Of a stretch of DNA of 64,000 bases, positions 23,919 through 37,030 are shown in pieces; position 1 is the first letter of the stretch; every line of letters starts with the position of its first letter. This stretch comes from Albifimbria verrucaria (taxonomy: Eukaryota > Ascomycota > Sordariomycetes > Hypocreales > Stachybotryaceae). Where the stretch lies: NCBI GenBank assembly GCA_020081605.1, contig JAHREC010000013.1, forward strand, positions 3,224,001 to 3,288,000, written 5' to 3'. Both the position numbers and the translations under genes were made by a program. A model generated the notes under the pieces. It saw nothing but the letters and a program-made list of their open reading frames with translations, ran no database searches and was not told the origin of the DNA.

Positions 23919-25085
23919 ATGTCCGGCCAGCAGGTTCCCGCCTGGAAGAGGTTGGGTCTCAAACTCAAGCAGCCGACTGGATCCGACCCCGTAATTGGCA
24001 GCCCGGCCGTTGGGCATCCAAGCAGCGCCGGGCACGGCCAGCCAAACAAGCGAAAGCTCGACGCCCCGCCGCCTGCGCATTCGCCCTATGGCTCTAAGAA
24101 GCCTCGGACGGATGGTCAGGGCACGACGCTCAAGAAACAAAAGTCGGTTACCTTTGGAGACACGCCCACAAAGAAGGACCTCGTTTCCTCCGCCCGTGAC
24201 TCCAAGACGCCCACCAAGACGCCCACCAAGCAGCCCCAGCAGAAGAGCAAAGGCCCTCAAAAAGCAAACTCCAGTCTCTACGGATCTGCAGCCTGCGCTG
24301 GACTATTTGCGACAATGGAAATCCTCCAGGGCTAACTGGAAGTTTAACAAGAATCATCAGTCGTCGCTCATCAAGCACGTGTTCGACTCCGAGGCGATTC
24401 CTCCCGCCGACATTGATACCTTCTACCAATACATCCGTGATCTGAAAGGATTCGTCAGGGTGCGACTAAGGGAGGCCGCGATGGAAGTCAGAACCCAAGA
24501 CGAGGCCAGCGGCTCGGCTGCTTTCCCCGAGGGAACCATGGACCTTGACGCCAAGCAAGCGACATATCAGTCAGTGCTCACCGAACTACTACACAACCAA
24601 ACAGGAAACAAGCGAAAGTCATTCCATGAAGTGGAATATGTGGCTACGTCTCAAGACGGCAACGTTATTATTCGCCGCGTTGTCAAGCGCATGCGTGCAG
24701 AAATCGTCATGGAAGAGCTCTCTGACAGTGGAGAGACGGAGACAACCACGACATCATCCTCTTCCGAGACTATCACCGCCAGCGACACAAACAACAATGA
24801 TGGGGAAATGGTCATGGAGAGACAAGCCAAGGCTCATGAGGGTAGCAACCGGCGACGCAGAAAGCTCCGTGTCAACATGGACGATAGCAGCAGCTCCGAG
24901 TCCGAGTCGGACAGCGACTCTGAGACTAGCAGCAGCAGCTCCTCTGACGACTCTGATTCGGACGAGGATGACGAGATGGGGGCCAGAACGATGATGAGAC
25001 ATCGAGCAGCTCATCCTCTTCATCAGAATCAGACTCTTCCGAGGAGAGCGATTCCGATGAGGACAGTGAATTGGCGGATGCTTAG
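23919..25085 (+). CDS. WKF-domain protein (C7orf50 homologue)
   Basis: Single exon from MSGQQVPAWKRLGLKLK. The first 110 residues are basic and Lys/Pro-rich with nuclear-localisation-like KKPR and repeated KTPTK. The WKF domain follows: LDYLRQWKSSRANWKFNKNH and the helix IDTFYQYIRDLKGF. The C-terminal third is a Ser/Asp/Glu tract (SSSSESESDSDSETSSSSSS) ending DSELADA. WKF proteins (human C7orf50) are nucleolar and linked to rRNA processing. Three missing bases are needed: one C and one A around 24254-24263 (GPSKKQTPV) and one G near 24973 (DGGQNDDE); the length then becomes 1170 bases, 389 residues. It is tail to tail with the dioxygenase gene, 203 bases between stops. Confidence 0.85.
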
Positions 25086-25288
25086 TCGCCAATTTGTTAT
25101 TTATACGTTTGAAGGGTACGCAATGGCAGGGCGGAGGAAGGTCGCACACGATATAGACTGTACAAGTTGCAGCCATGTCATGTTTGGATATTAGATACCC
25201 ATGAGATCAAATACGCTGGTTTGGCCCGATAATCCAAGGCCGATACTGTCCAAACACGTCATCTAATGGCAATACTATTGATATACCG

Positions 25289-26219
25289 TTAAGTGTAGAG
25301 TTTCGTGAATCCTTCCTTTGGCGGTTGCAACCAGTTCCTCTCGTCGTACTCCTGCCCATCCGCTTCGATGATATGGAATGTGTAGATGATCCTGCCCTTC
25401 TGACTCGTATTCTTCTCGCTTTTATGCAGCAGGTTTCCATGAATCAACACCAAGTCACCCGCCTTCACCTCGCCAGGCACGTACGCCTTTTCCTCGTCCT
25501 CTATGTTCGGCTTCTTCTCTGCCCCGTACTGAGAACCCTCGGGGAACACGGGGCCGTCGTTATCAACCATCTCCGTGCCCGCGTTCTGCGGCTTGCGTAC
25601 CAGGCGCTTCTCAACTGGTGCCCACTTGTGAGAGCCCGGCAGGAAGCTCAAGCACCCATTCTCGAGCGTGGCATCCTCGAGGGCGTACCAGAAGCCCACG
25701 GCGGAGGGCGGGTTCGTGTACAAAAGGTTGAGTCCTGGTGCGGCGGCACGGCCCCGCCAATCTCCGGCTGCTTGCAGATAACCATGCTTTGCAAGCAGCG
25801 GGGATCACGGAAGCCTAGAGCGCGGGCCACGCCGGCGGGACTGACCGTGCTAACCGCCGAGGAGGCCTCGTTGATAAGGCTCGCAAACGGCGGCGACAGT
25901 GCGTGGAGATAGTGGCCGATCTTGTTGACGGCACGCTCTTTCGGCTTGGTGAGGTTGCCGGCGTCGTCAAAGGCATCCTCCTCAAAGAAGAAGCGAACCT
26001 TGTCGCCAGATTCGAGGAAGTAGGCATCGCCGACGTGCTCCGACTTCTGGCCTGTGGAGAAGCGTGTGAGGGGTGATCAGCCAAGGAGAAGTCCTGCAGC
26101 ATGCGATGCGTCTCGGAGAGCATCGACGATACCGTCTCCGGCTTAAGAGCACCTGGAATTATGAGGTAGCCATCCTTTTCGAATGCAGCGAGTTGCTCCG
26201 TCGTGAGGCCCTGCGCCAT
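25289..26219 (-). CDS. Phytanoyl-CoA dioxygenase family protein (PHYHD1-like)
   Basis: Intronless. It starts MAQGLTTEQLAAFEKDGYLI, typical of Fe(II)/2-oxoglutarate PhyH enzymes. The iron triad is visible: HQD in GGAVPPHQDSTF and the distal His in LVLIHGNLLHKS; RIIYTFHI carries the 2-oxoglutarate-binding Arg. The conserved LENGCLSFLPGSHKW lies between. FFFEEDAF and LHALSPPF match PHYHD1-type proteins, cytosolic hydroxylases without a peroxisomal signal; none is seen here (C-terminus FTKLYT). Frame breaks lie at 26070-26073 (ADHPLTRF needs five C) and 25722-25725 (DSTFLYT needs five T); two restored bases give 933 nucleotides, 310 residues. The substrate is unknown. Confidence 0.9.
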
Positions 26220-26879
26220 AATGAACCTGTGCTTCGGATGTGAGACGATACTGTCAGGAGATTCGAATATGTGGAGCTCGTGAGTTGATTTCCCAAAGAA
26301 GGATCTAATTCAAACTTGAGTCGTGTTGGGTTTCCAAATATTTCGATACTTATATTGGCGCCGTACGCAGCCCTTATGTGTTGCCGAATTTACCGTGGGT
26401 AAGTGGTTGGAGGTGAGGGGTCGTCCACATGCTAAAGGCATCGCCACGCTCCACGTCAAGCTAACAGCACCATTATCTAAATTGGGCCATCCTATGTGCG
26501 CTTGTGATGAATCTCATATCTCGACGCAAATAGTGACCAGAACGGACAAAATAATGGTCTTGATCAATTTACTTCCAAGTAGGGGAGCTTGAGCACGTCG
26601 ACCTCTCAATAGGTTTCATTGAAACAAATAGCAGCGAAAATGTGACGACCATTAATGAGATAAGTCCAGAGCCCTCATGCAATTTGTGCAACTAAGTATG
26701 AATATCTAGCCAGAACCATCGTCTTATGAGCATGATTCATGTACGCTCATTCATGATTAAAACGACATTAAATATGAAGCCGAACATCTTAACGCCTCAG
26801 ACGCCGTCTCGTATCAAGTGTAGTTGAAGTGATGTGGAAGCACCCGGCCACCCTCTCAAGCCTCCAACTTCTAGCTCGT
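26220..26879. other. Intergenic region, no gene seen
   Basis: 660 bases upstream of the dioxygenase gene and downstream of the four-helix membrane protein gene. AT-rich around 26620-26780. Nothing else is recognisable. Confidence 0.5.
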
Positions 26880-27683
26880 CTAAGCATCGAGAGGATCCTC
26901 CAAGAAGTCGTACCCTTCCTCGGGAGGTAGCATATAGGCCGACACAGCCAGGCCGACCGCCGCCAGCAAACAAACGGTGGCGCTCGAAGTGCTAAGATAC
27001 CAGGACGAGTCAAGGTGCCAGCCAGGAATGGTGAACTGGTCATCATGGTCGTAGAGATAGGCCTAGACCAAGGACGCAGAAGTTAGTATGCCGGAAGAAG
27101 GAATACATCTCTCCACGAATCGCTATTGTACTCACCACAAGTGAAATGATCACAAATTCGACCACGGAAACAAGTGTCAGCATGGCCCCAACAAACGGCC
27201 AGCCTGTTTCCCTCTTGTACTTTCCACCTGCCATTATGACGCCAAAGGACACAACGCAGGCCAGACTGAGAATGGTTGCGAAAGAAGCCATGAATCCAAC
27301 AGTTCTCCACATTGAACAGAAGTAGCGCTCGCCTTCGACACATAACTCGCGATAGGGAATTCGCGGCACGGGGGTCGTCGAAATTAGAACAGCTCTTGTG
27401 GAGGCCGATGTGCTTCTCAATCGTCTCGCCCTTGGCCGTCGTTACCGAGTAACTAACCCAGTATGGGGTCCAAGTGGCCGTCATGAGGAGCGCCGTCGCT
27501 ACAGTATTATCAGTTCATCGTCACATCCTGTGATGCTTTGTCTGTATGTGCTGGGTGCATCACGACTCTGGACAATGATGACGTCGTCATAGGGTCCAGA
27601 GAGGCCGCTCGGGCAGGGTATATGATAGACGTACCGGCCACGAAGGCCACCAGGGCCGATGAGTATACATAGACGCGTGTCAT
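26880..27683 (-). CDS. Claudin-like four-helix membrane protein
   Basis: Exons 27635-27683, 27136-27498 and 26880-27062. The start MTRVYVYSSALVAFVAATAL leads into helix 1. The first outer loop has MTATWTPYWVSY, HIGLHKSC and a Cys pair (an expected C-x6-C pattern, then GERYFCSMWRT). Helices 2 and 3 are FMASFATILSLACVVSFGVI and FVGAMLTLVSVVEFVIISLV. Helix 4 is in the last exon (ATVCLLAAVGLAVSAYML) and the tail is acidic (EEGYDFLEDPLDA). The order resembles claudin/PMP22/SUR7-type proteins, including a W in loop 1; it is uncharacterised as far as I can tell. The frame must shift between DDP and YRELC (27355-27374), where two missing C or G are the simplest explanation; the exons then total 597 bases, 198 residues. 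Confidence 0.72.
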
Positions 27684-28508
27684 GACAGATCTCTGGTTCT
27701 TATGTGCGAAGCAAGAAATAGGTCTTGAGCGTCGCAGATTGGATATGTCGAAACGTGGGGGACAGGTCAACAATTGATGGCGGGTGGAATGGAAGCTGCC
27801 TGGCAGGCAGTTCTAAGTACGGTACATGCAACCTGACGGGGAGGTGTGGGTCGGTAACAACTGTCACTGGCCTGAGCTTCAGTGAGTCCGGGGTCCTGTG
27901 GAGAAGCTCCAGCGACGTCACCTAGTCAATGAGAGATAAGATAGGCAGCCATCGTGACTACCCTAGAGCTGGCTCAATGTTGCCATTGGTAAACCGTCTA
28001 GTAGCGAGTTCTCTTAAGCGTCGTCTAGAACCGACCAATACCTGATAATCATACTACGTGTTGTTCTTAACTTATGGTTATTTTAAAATAAATAAGTGTT
28101 TTTTTTATAGATAAGCACACTTTACATCTGCAAAGTTCGCGACCCTTAGTAACCCGTTGATACATGGAGCACAGTGGTCCAAAGAGAATATCTATTACAA
28201 CATCTCAGCACCTGTACGCTTTTCACACAACGCACAGATCTTCAATAGCCGATACCTTATATGGGAGCTACCATTCGAGCTTTATAGTCTCATCATCTCA
28301 ACCCTTCGCCACAAAGGTCCTTGACGTTCATCAAGATATTCAACGTTGCTTGTGCAGCTATCAACTACTACATTCCCACATCACTTCTCCAACGTGCCCC
28401 GCCAAAGCGGCTTCGGACGCATCTCATCACCAATCCCTCTCTCCCTTCCCTTTTCGCCTCATCCAGGATACAAGAGCTCTCCAAACCCTTGGGATCTGTT
28501 GCTTGGTC
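27684..28508. promoter_or_regulatory. Divergent promoter region, membrane protein / omega-amidase
   Basis: 825 bases between divergent start codons. AT-rich sequence with a T-run at 28099-28107 lies in the middle. The plus-strand portion from 28160 is open in the same frame as the amidase, but there is no reason to extend the protein there. Confidence 0.4.
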
Positions 28509-29520
28509 ATGCGTGCTATCCTCCGCCGTTGCTTACTCTCAACAAGACTCTTGACTAGCCCCGTCTCTGCCCTCAGCCCTATCCTTCGCTCGCCGACCTT
28601 CCTACGCAAGATGTCGTCCTCTTCTGCGCCCGTCCTCAAGAAGCCCGTGAAGCTTGCTTGTATTCAGCTCGCCTCTGGGGCAGATAAATCGGCCAATCTC
28701 GCCCACGCCGCGTCGCAGGTCGCCAAGGCTGCAAGCAACGGTTCTCACATCGTCATCCTGCCTGAGTGCTTCAACTCACCATACGGATGCAACTTCTTCC
28801 CCGACTACGCCGAGACCCTGTTGCCGTCGCCACCGTCTCAAGAGCAGTCGCCTTCATATCATGCGCTCGCATCCATGGCTGCCGAGAATAAGATCTATCT
28901 CGTCGGAGGTTCCATCCCAGAGCTTAACCCGCAGACAAAGAAGTACTACAACACAAGCTTGATTTTTGGACCCGATGGCAGTTTGTTGGGCACACATCGC
29001 AAGGTTCACCTATTCGATATTGACATCCCCGGCAAGATTACCTTCAAAGAATCCGACGTTCTCAGTCCCGGAAACCAGGTTACCATCGTGGATCTTCCCG
29101 AGTACGGCAAAATCGGCCTGGCGATATGTTACGATGTCCGTTTCCCGAATTAGCCACCATTGCTGCGCGCAAGGGAGCCTTTGCCCTCATATACCCGGGC
29201 GCGTTCAATCTCACCACCGGACCTATGCATTGGAAACTCCTGGCACAAGCCCGCGCTGTCGACAACCAAATCTACGTGGCCATGTGCAGCCCTGCGCGGG
29301 ACATGAATGCTTCGTATCATGCATGGGGCCATAGCATGATCGTGAACCCCTCGCCGAGGTTCTTGTGGAAGCTGATGAAACCGACACCATAGTGGAAACC
29401 GAGTTGAACGGTGACAAGATCATAGAGACACGGAAAAACATTCCGCTCAACACCCAGCGAAGATTCGATGTATACCCTGACATAAGCCAGGGAACGTTCA
29501 ATTTGAGGATCCGGACCTGA
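28509..29520 (+). CDS. nit2: Nitrilase-superfamily omega-amidase (Nit2/NIT3 type)
   Basis: Intronless carbon-nitrogen hydrolase. The catalytic triad is visible: Glu in [12 protein letters not shown], Lys in [12 protein letters not shown] and Cys in [10 protein letters not shown]. It matches Nit2/yeast NIT3, which hydrolyses alpha-ketoglutaramate and alpha-ketosuccinamate and closes the glutamine transaminase cycle. Two starts are plausible: 28509 adds an Arg/Ser/Leu-rich leader ([15 protein letters not shown]) that looks like a mitochondrial targeting peptide, and 28611 ([11 protein letters not shown]) gives the cytosolic form, 303 residues. Frame breaks lie at 29144-29146 (RFPELATI needs four C) and 29347-29350 (IVNPLAEV needs five C); with both restored the length is 337 residues from 28509. 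The C-terminus is NLRIRT. It is tail to tail with spermidine synthase. Confidence 0.93.
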
Positions 29521-29854
29521 ACACCAACCAACAGTAGAGTAGCTAGCGATATAATGACCAGACTATGCAAAATAGGCAAGATCACAGGAGGGTTTAATAT
29601 GACATATCAAACTCATTTACATCACATTATGGGAAAACTTTGTCAAACGTGAAATCGTTATCATTTTCGAGCCTTCTCTTTCTAGATGTACCTAAGTTTC
29701 GTCCAGGAGACTCATACCCTCGTCGGGATGAATCGTAAATGTTTGCGGTCATGTCCTTTGACGAACATCCAGCATGTGCCGTCTTGCTAGCCCATTACTT
29801 AAATCATCACCATTTTTGACCAAACTGCTATCCTTGCCGAGCCTAGAGTTTTGT
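29521..29854. other. Convergent 3' region
   Basis: 334 bases between the stops of the amidase and spermidine synthase genes. It presumably holds both 3' ends; no other element is seen. Confidence 0.5.
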
Positions 29855-31478
<1,624 letters not shown>

Positions 31479-34400
31479 GTTGATTAAGGATATGGGATAA
31501 AAGGGCAGGGCAATGATACGGTCAAGTCTAGCACAGATGTACCAGGAAGTTGAAATCCAGACAAGGCGATGGGGATGTCGAGGTGGTTTGTGGAGTGGAA
31601 GATGAAGTAGCTCAACCTTTGCAGAATTTTTTTTGTTTACTTGATTGGTACCTTACCTTAGCTTGCTGTCGCTGTCCAACACTCTTCTGGCAGCCATTGA
31701 CTGCTGTCTTTATGGTGGGGTTGGAGGGGCAGAAATTTTCTCCTTCAGCTTCATCTTTGTAGTAGCAGCACATGTGAAGCTTCAGCTCACACCACAACAC
31801 ACCACCACGTCTAGAGCTTGGCAGGCAACCATCCACACACAAGCTACGGTGGGGTGACAGAGCTGGGGATGGATGATGTTGCTGTCTTGTTAAATGACCG
31901 TGGTTTTATTTGGGATAAGCAGCCAAATTCTGGACTAATAACTGCCGCCTGTGGCTTTTGGCCGGCAACAGCCGACTCAAACACCCGAATTTTAGCTTGA
32001 CAATGCCTCCGGAAGAAATATTCCTTGACAATGTCGGCATTCGCAGGACGTCTATTTCCGATGCTATTGACTTGCTTTGTGGATGAGCCCCGTCGTACCG
32101 TCCTGCGACGAGTGTCAGATTGGCTCCCATGGCCGTTGATGGTTGAAGGGGCCTCGGGGCCTCCGCGTCCACCGCAACTTGCATCCGTTTATGCCACCCC
32201 GGTACGATCGGCGCCTTTTACTTCTATCTGGGTGCGGCGAGGCGTTGTGGCCCGCCGGCAACGTCCCGTTTGGACCGCTGAGGAGAGGATAAGGTAGGGA
32301 GTCTAGTGAGCTGACGTTTTTTTCGTCCGGGGAGGTTTACAAGTGCCGACAGACACCTGAGCTTCCCTGGGCCGTCCATGCTATACTCCTGGCACGTCTG
32401 CCGGCGAAGCTTTCCGCTGGAGCCAGGGATTACTCTCCGTGGTTTAAACCCCAGGCCTGACCTGTCGATGTTCGTCATCGTGTCAATAATGTTCCGGGCA
32501 TGAAAAGCCGTTAAAGCATTGTACCCCACATGCCGAACTTCCTTTCTTTCATGCAAGGATACTGTATGCTGTGGAGTTGTGGAAGCTCAGAAAAACACCA
32601 AGACGAGAGAACGAAGTTCTAAACTTGTAGGGGTCTGTTGACCTGTTTCATGTTGCAATGCCATCCCTGGCTAGGGACCAATAAGGACACGAGCCCGAGG
32701 TGCCAGGTTCTATTTGCTCCTGACCAATCCGAGTTGTAGTTGGCAACGTTGGTGGGTTTCTGAGATGGATCGACATTCGGTGATGAACAAGGAACCTCAA
32801 ATCTGTGCTCGCTCAGGACCCCTGTCTTGCTATCCAGGTCCTTGTCATCATTCCCAATCGACCCTTGCTGAAGATTCCTCCAGGAGTTTGTCGGCCTCCT
32901 ACCTGCCTCTCCTATTGGGTCACTGTAACCTTTCAGGCGGGATAGCGGATTGGGCTGATGACATGATGGCATCCGAAGTGCAGCATGCTGTTGTTTCTTG
33001 CAGCTCTCGAGTACATTAGGCTGGGTCCTCAACCACGTGGACAATCCATGGACAGACATATCTTATGCATGCTGCTGGTCACCTGCGTTTACTCTTGACA
33101 TCTCGAACTTATCCGGTCCACCTCAGCGCGATTGGCTCTTACGTACGTGCCACCTTGGTTAAAGAAAGACTAGCCCGAGGGCAATGGAAAATCTGCACTT
33201 CTTTTGGCTTCATTAGCTGGACGTTGCCAACAGCGGCTATGCTGGGAGCTGGGCTAAGGGGTCATGGGCTGTTGCAGGGCACATGAGTCGTTCCACCAGC
33301 TCGTTAGGTGTCGGGCATGACAATGTCCCGAGAAGGTCCCCGTATGGAACCTTCTGCGGGTCTACCGTGCTCTGTCTGGAGTCCACTAATTTGAAAGGAT
33401 GATCCTCGCACCGTCTCGTCAGGTTGGGTTGTGGCCTTGCCTTTCGAAGCCCACTTGGTGCCAATGCTTGCAGCCTGCTGCTAGGTGAGGAAGATCTTTG
33501 CCGCGTACCTGTTAGAGGTAGTCCAAAGCCGTTGGGGAATAACACCCCAAGGCCGTAGTTTGTTAGCGGCTCATGCCAGGCTACTGTACCTGGCTTGGAG
33601 AACAAGGGAATCACACACGCTCATTCGCGAATCAGGTGCCTTGAGTCTGGGGACATGTGGGCTACTGTAGGGTCCTGAATTTCGGGAATAGGCCTAGCTT
33701 TTGGTGAATGGGGCACGAAGGCGGCAGAATGTTCATTTCGGCAGTTTGCGAAGAGCTTACGGATGTACCTTGCCAGTTGACGATGTTGGTGGCTGTGTTT
33801 CTAGGATCTCCAGGACTTGTTCCCCGAGATATCCAACGCCATCTACCAGCTCAGCTGGATGCACGGATGTTCTGTGACAAAAGCAAATCCTGCCTCTGCT
33901 TATATCCAACAGATTAGTCTGGGTGTTTTTCCCAGGATGCATGCAGGAAAAAAAGGAAGGCAAAGAGAAAGAAAAAGTGCCAAGCATCCATCCAAGGGTT
34001 GTTGAGCGATGAAACCCACCCAGCGCACATTCTGCATGCAGTCTGGCATCAAGATGCAATTACGCGGTCTTTTATCGGCCAACCGGGCAATTCCCAACAT
34101 CGGAATCGAACCTATTTGATGCTCGTGGGGATCGTACCAATCTTTATCTTCAGAACCATTCCCATCCTGTCCAGTCTGGCCCATAGAAGAATGGAGCCAG
34201 TATGGGGTCTTTACCGTCCATGCCAAAGAATCTCCTTGTTTCTCTCTTGACAGGGAAAATACCCGTAGGCACAGCTTGGCGTGAGGATCAACAAGCAACA
34301 CCAAGGGGTGCTGACCCTGGTACTCACGCCACGAAGCATCGCGTGAAAGTTAGCGACAGGTTAGACTCTTCTTTATCTTGTCTAATATAACCTGGCGAGC

Positions 34401-36246
34401 CTGGGCTGTCTTTGGCGCCAACTTAAGGATTCCTGCTAAGAAGTTTGGGTAGGGGGACCAATGGTGAATCCAACAGCCGGCCGGAAGACCGGAGCTGTTC
34501 AATAACGTGGTTCAGGCGAGTCAAGATCTGACCTACGGGCTCGCCACATCAGATGGTACGCTGGTAGCCCATCATAAACTGCGGCTACGACGGGAACATA
34601 TGCAATAGAGCGGATGACGGGTCAGTAAGCTTGACGTGTGGGCGATGCAAGGTACCAGCACAAGTGGGTGTTGTGAGCACCTCAATTAGGCACAGTGGTG
34701 CGCTATAAATTGTTTCATCCATTGCCTGAGGAAAATGCCAACCGCCTCTGCCATTCCTGGCTGACCGTGCAGGCAGGCATGATGTACCTGTCTCATGGGA
34801 TGGAAACCAAGGCATGACTGCATTGTGTGGAAAGCCTCGCCATAGTTCGTTCATGCGGCACCGGGAAGCTGGCAAACCACGAAGATGACGAGGTTTTAAA
34901 AGCCCGAGGAATTGAGATGAACAAGTTTGTTCCGCGAACCACCTGTTCATAGTATTTACTCAGCTTACACACTTACAAAGCAAAGTCATGCCCCTCATGG
35001 CGCAGCCGCTGTCGTCTTGCCTGCATGCACGGTGACCCGTCGACAAGACAAAAGTAGCAGCAAGGTAGACAGACTAAGAGGCAGCGGAGCCTCCCGAGCA
35101 CATGGGCCCCACGGCGCCTCGCGCGAACTACAGCATGCATCTGCCTTTAACCTTCACTAGCGGACAGTCGACACGGTTGGTAGGCAACGTCTGAGGCGTC
35201 CGTGTGCTCAAAGCGCAGCGCCTCGATGACCCTGCTTCTACGGGCCGCGCTGGAAAGCGTGTCGCCTCCCTCGTCGTCATCATCGCCGTGGTCAGCAGCG
35301 GCCCTGTCAAGCAGGGCCAGTTGGGTGGGCGTGGTGCCGACACGGAGATGAAACGCATGTCATCGGTAGTCCAAGCATCCCACGGCGTCCCAGGCAGGGA
35401 TGGGTGGACGGGTTAGAGCTGGGGAATGCGAATCCCATCTGAATTAGTTAGCCCCGAAGCCCCATTGGGTGGTTTGCGTAGAGAGAGGATAGACTGAGAG
35501 ACACAGGAGGAGCCGCCAGTCTGAGCCAAGCCAGCCAGCCGTGTTGCCCAGCCCTGCCTTACTTTCGGCATGCTCACCTGCCCCAAGGAGACCATGGAGC
35601 CAGTCCGAGGGAGGCGGACGGGCCGGCTAGGACAACTGTCCGCGTTGATGATGCACGGTTGTCGTCCATGTGGATGCCCGAGTACTATCCATCGTTAGCT
35701 TCTGCCATCGATGTGGTGGAGACCGGCACCGAGTGCTTTGCGTTTGATCATGGATGGGTACAGGACCTATCTTCAGGCGAGGATGGGACGAGATGAGACG
35801 AGACGAGAAAATAGGTACCTACTGTACTCTATACGGGCTACAGAGTACAGGCCCACGGGTGAGGCACGCTACAGCAAGGGTACCTCAACAATAGCCGTGA
35901 GTACCTACCTGGTAGCCGGGGACGGCAGCCGGGTTCGCCACGTCTGACGAGGAGGCAAGGAAATATTGCACTAAATGAAAATCAGCATTGGGACTGGAGC
36001 TGGGACACATAATTGGAATTGGCCGTAGCTGCTGCTCTGTTTAGCGTTGTAAAATCAAGAATAGTTGGAGATGGTTGCCGTCTGTGTGCATGCCTGTCTG
36101 TACCTCCGGCCCGTAATGGTGTACTGCTAATGGTACCTGACGCAGCCAGCACCGACCTTACGTGCCTCACCTTACAGGTAAGTGAGGTAGAGGTAGGTAC
36201 TAAGGTAGGTACCTACTGCCTACTAAGGTACTGACCTAATGTATCT
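31479..36246. other. 4.8-kb gene-poor region
   Basis: The first 400 bases are upstream of the spermidine synthase gene. The rest (31860-36240) has only short frames without motifs on either strand. Clusters of GGTACCTAC-like sequence occur at 35811-35915 and 36176-36240. No tRNA or transposon feature was recognised. Confidence 0.5.
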
Positions 36247-37030
36247 TGCCCTCTGTCCTGTACCGGCATCCCTCCTCTTCCTCTCACTCTCCCTCTCCCT
36301 CTCCCTCTCCGGCCCCTGATCCATCACACTCACTCACTCACTCACACGGCTCACTGGGCCTTGCCATGCAAAGTTCCCTCCAGCCTCCAAGCTCCATGTT
36401 CCATGCAGCCCCATAACCACCCCCAGCGTTAGCCTGTCCAGGTTTCTGCAGCGCGCGAAGCTACTTTGCGCTCGTTATCCACTCCGGCAGCGACATACCC
36501 TGGTAGACTCGACCTGCCACGCCTTGCTGCAAGAGGTCAGGGTCAGAAGGGCCCCTGCTATCCCATCCCGGTCGAGTTTCCCGCTACCTTCTAAAAGAAA
36601 CTGAGGGGGTTTTATCTGCCCTGTTGCCGTCGCTGCTCAAACAAATCGTCAGCCATCGCATCCCGATCCTCCCTTGCCGCCACCGTCCGCAGCACCATCG
36701 CTCTCGCAAACTCTAATCTTCCAGTCCAGCTCAGTCCAGTCCTTGCATCCAGCGTTCGACTGTTTTCTCTTTCTTATTTTCCAAGAGGGGAGGGAAGACC
36801 ATTTCACGAGACTGCGAGCAGAGCCACCGCGCGCTTCTGGAAATTAGGAGCAGCGGCCTAGGAGCTTCGACGACAGGGTCCATTTCGCGAAGTCGTGCTG
36901 AGAGGGCCGCCCCATCAACTGGCCATAATATACTGCCGTGCTCCGAACCCGATTCCTTTCTCACCCGTGGCCTGGATTTGCCCGCCTGCCACCTCGATCT
37001 CTATACACAGCAACCCTATCCTCCGCCAAT
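36247..37030 (+). promoter_or_regulatory. Leader/promoter region of the G-alpha gene
   Basis: Pyrimidine-rich, low-complexity sequence leading up to the ATG at 37031. No conserved coding frame is present. The last 75 bases (cctcgatctctatacacagcaacc...) look like a typical 5' leader. Confidence 0.4.
36275..36346. repeat. CTCCCT and CACT microsatellites
   Basis: Tandem CTCCCT units (36275-36310) followed by about five copies of CACT (36325-36346), about 700 bases upstream of the G-alpha start. Confidence 0.8.
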
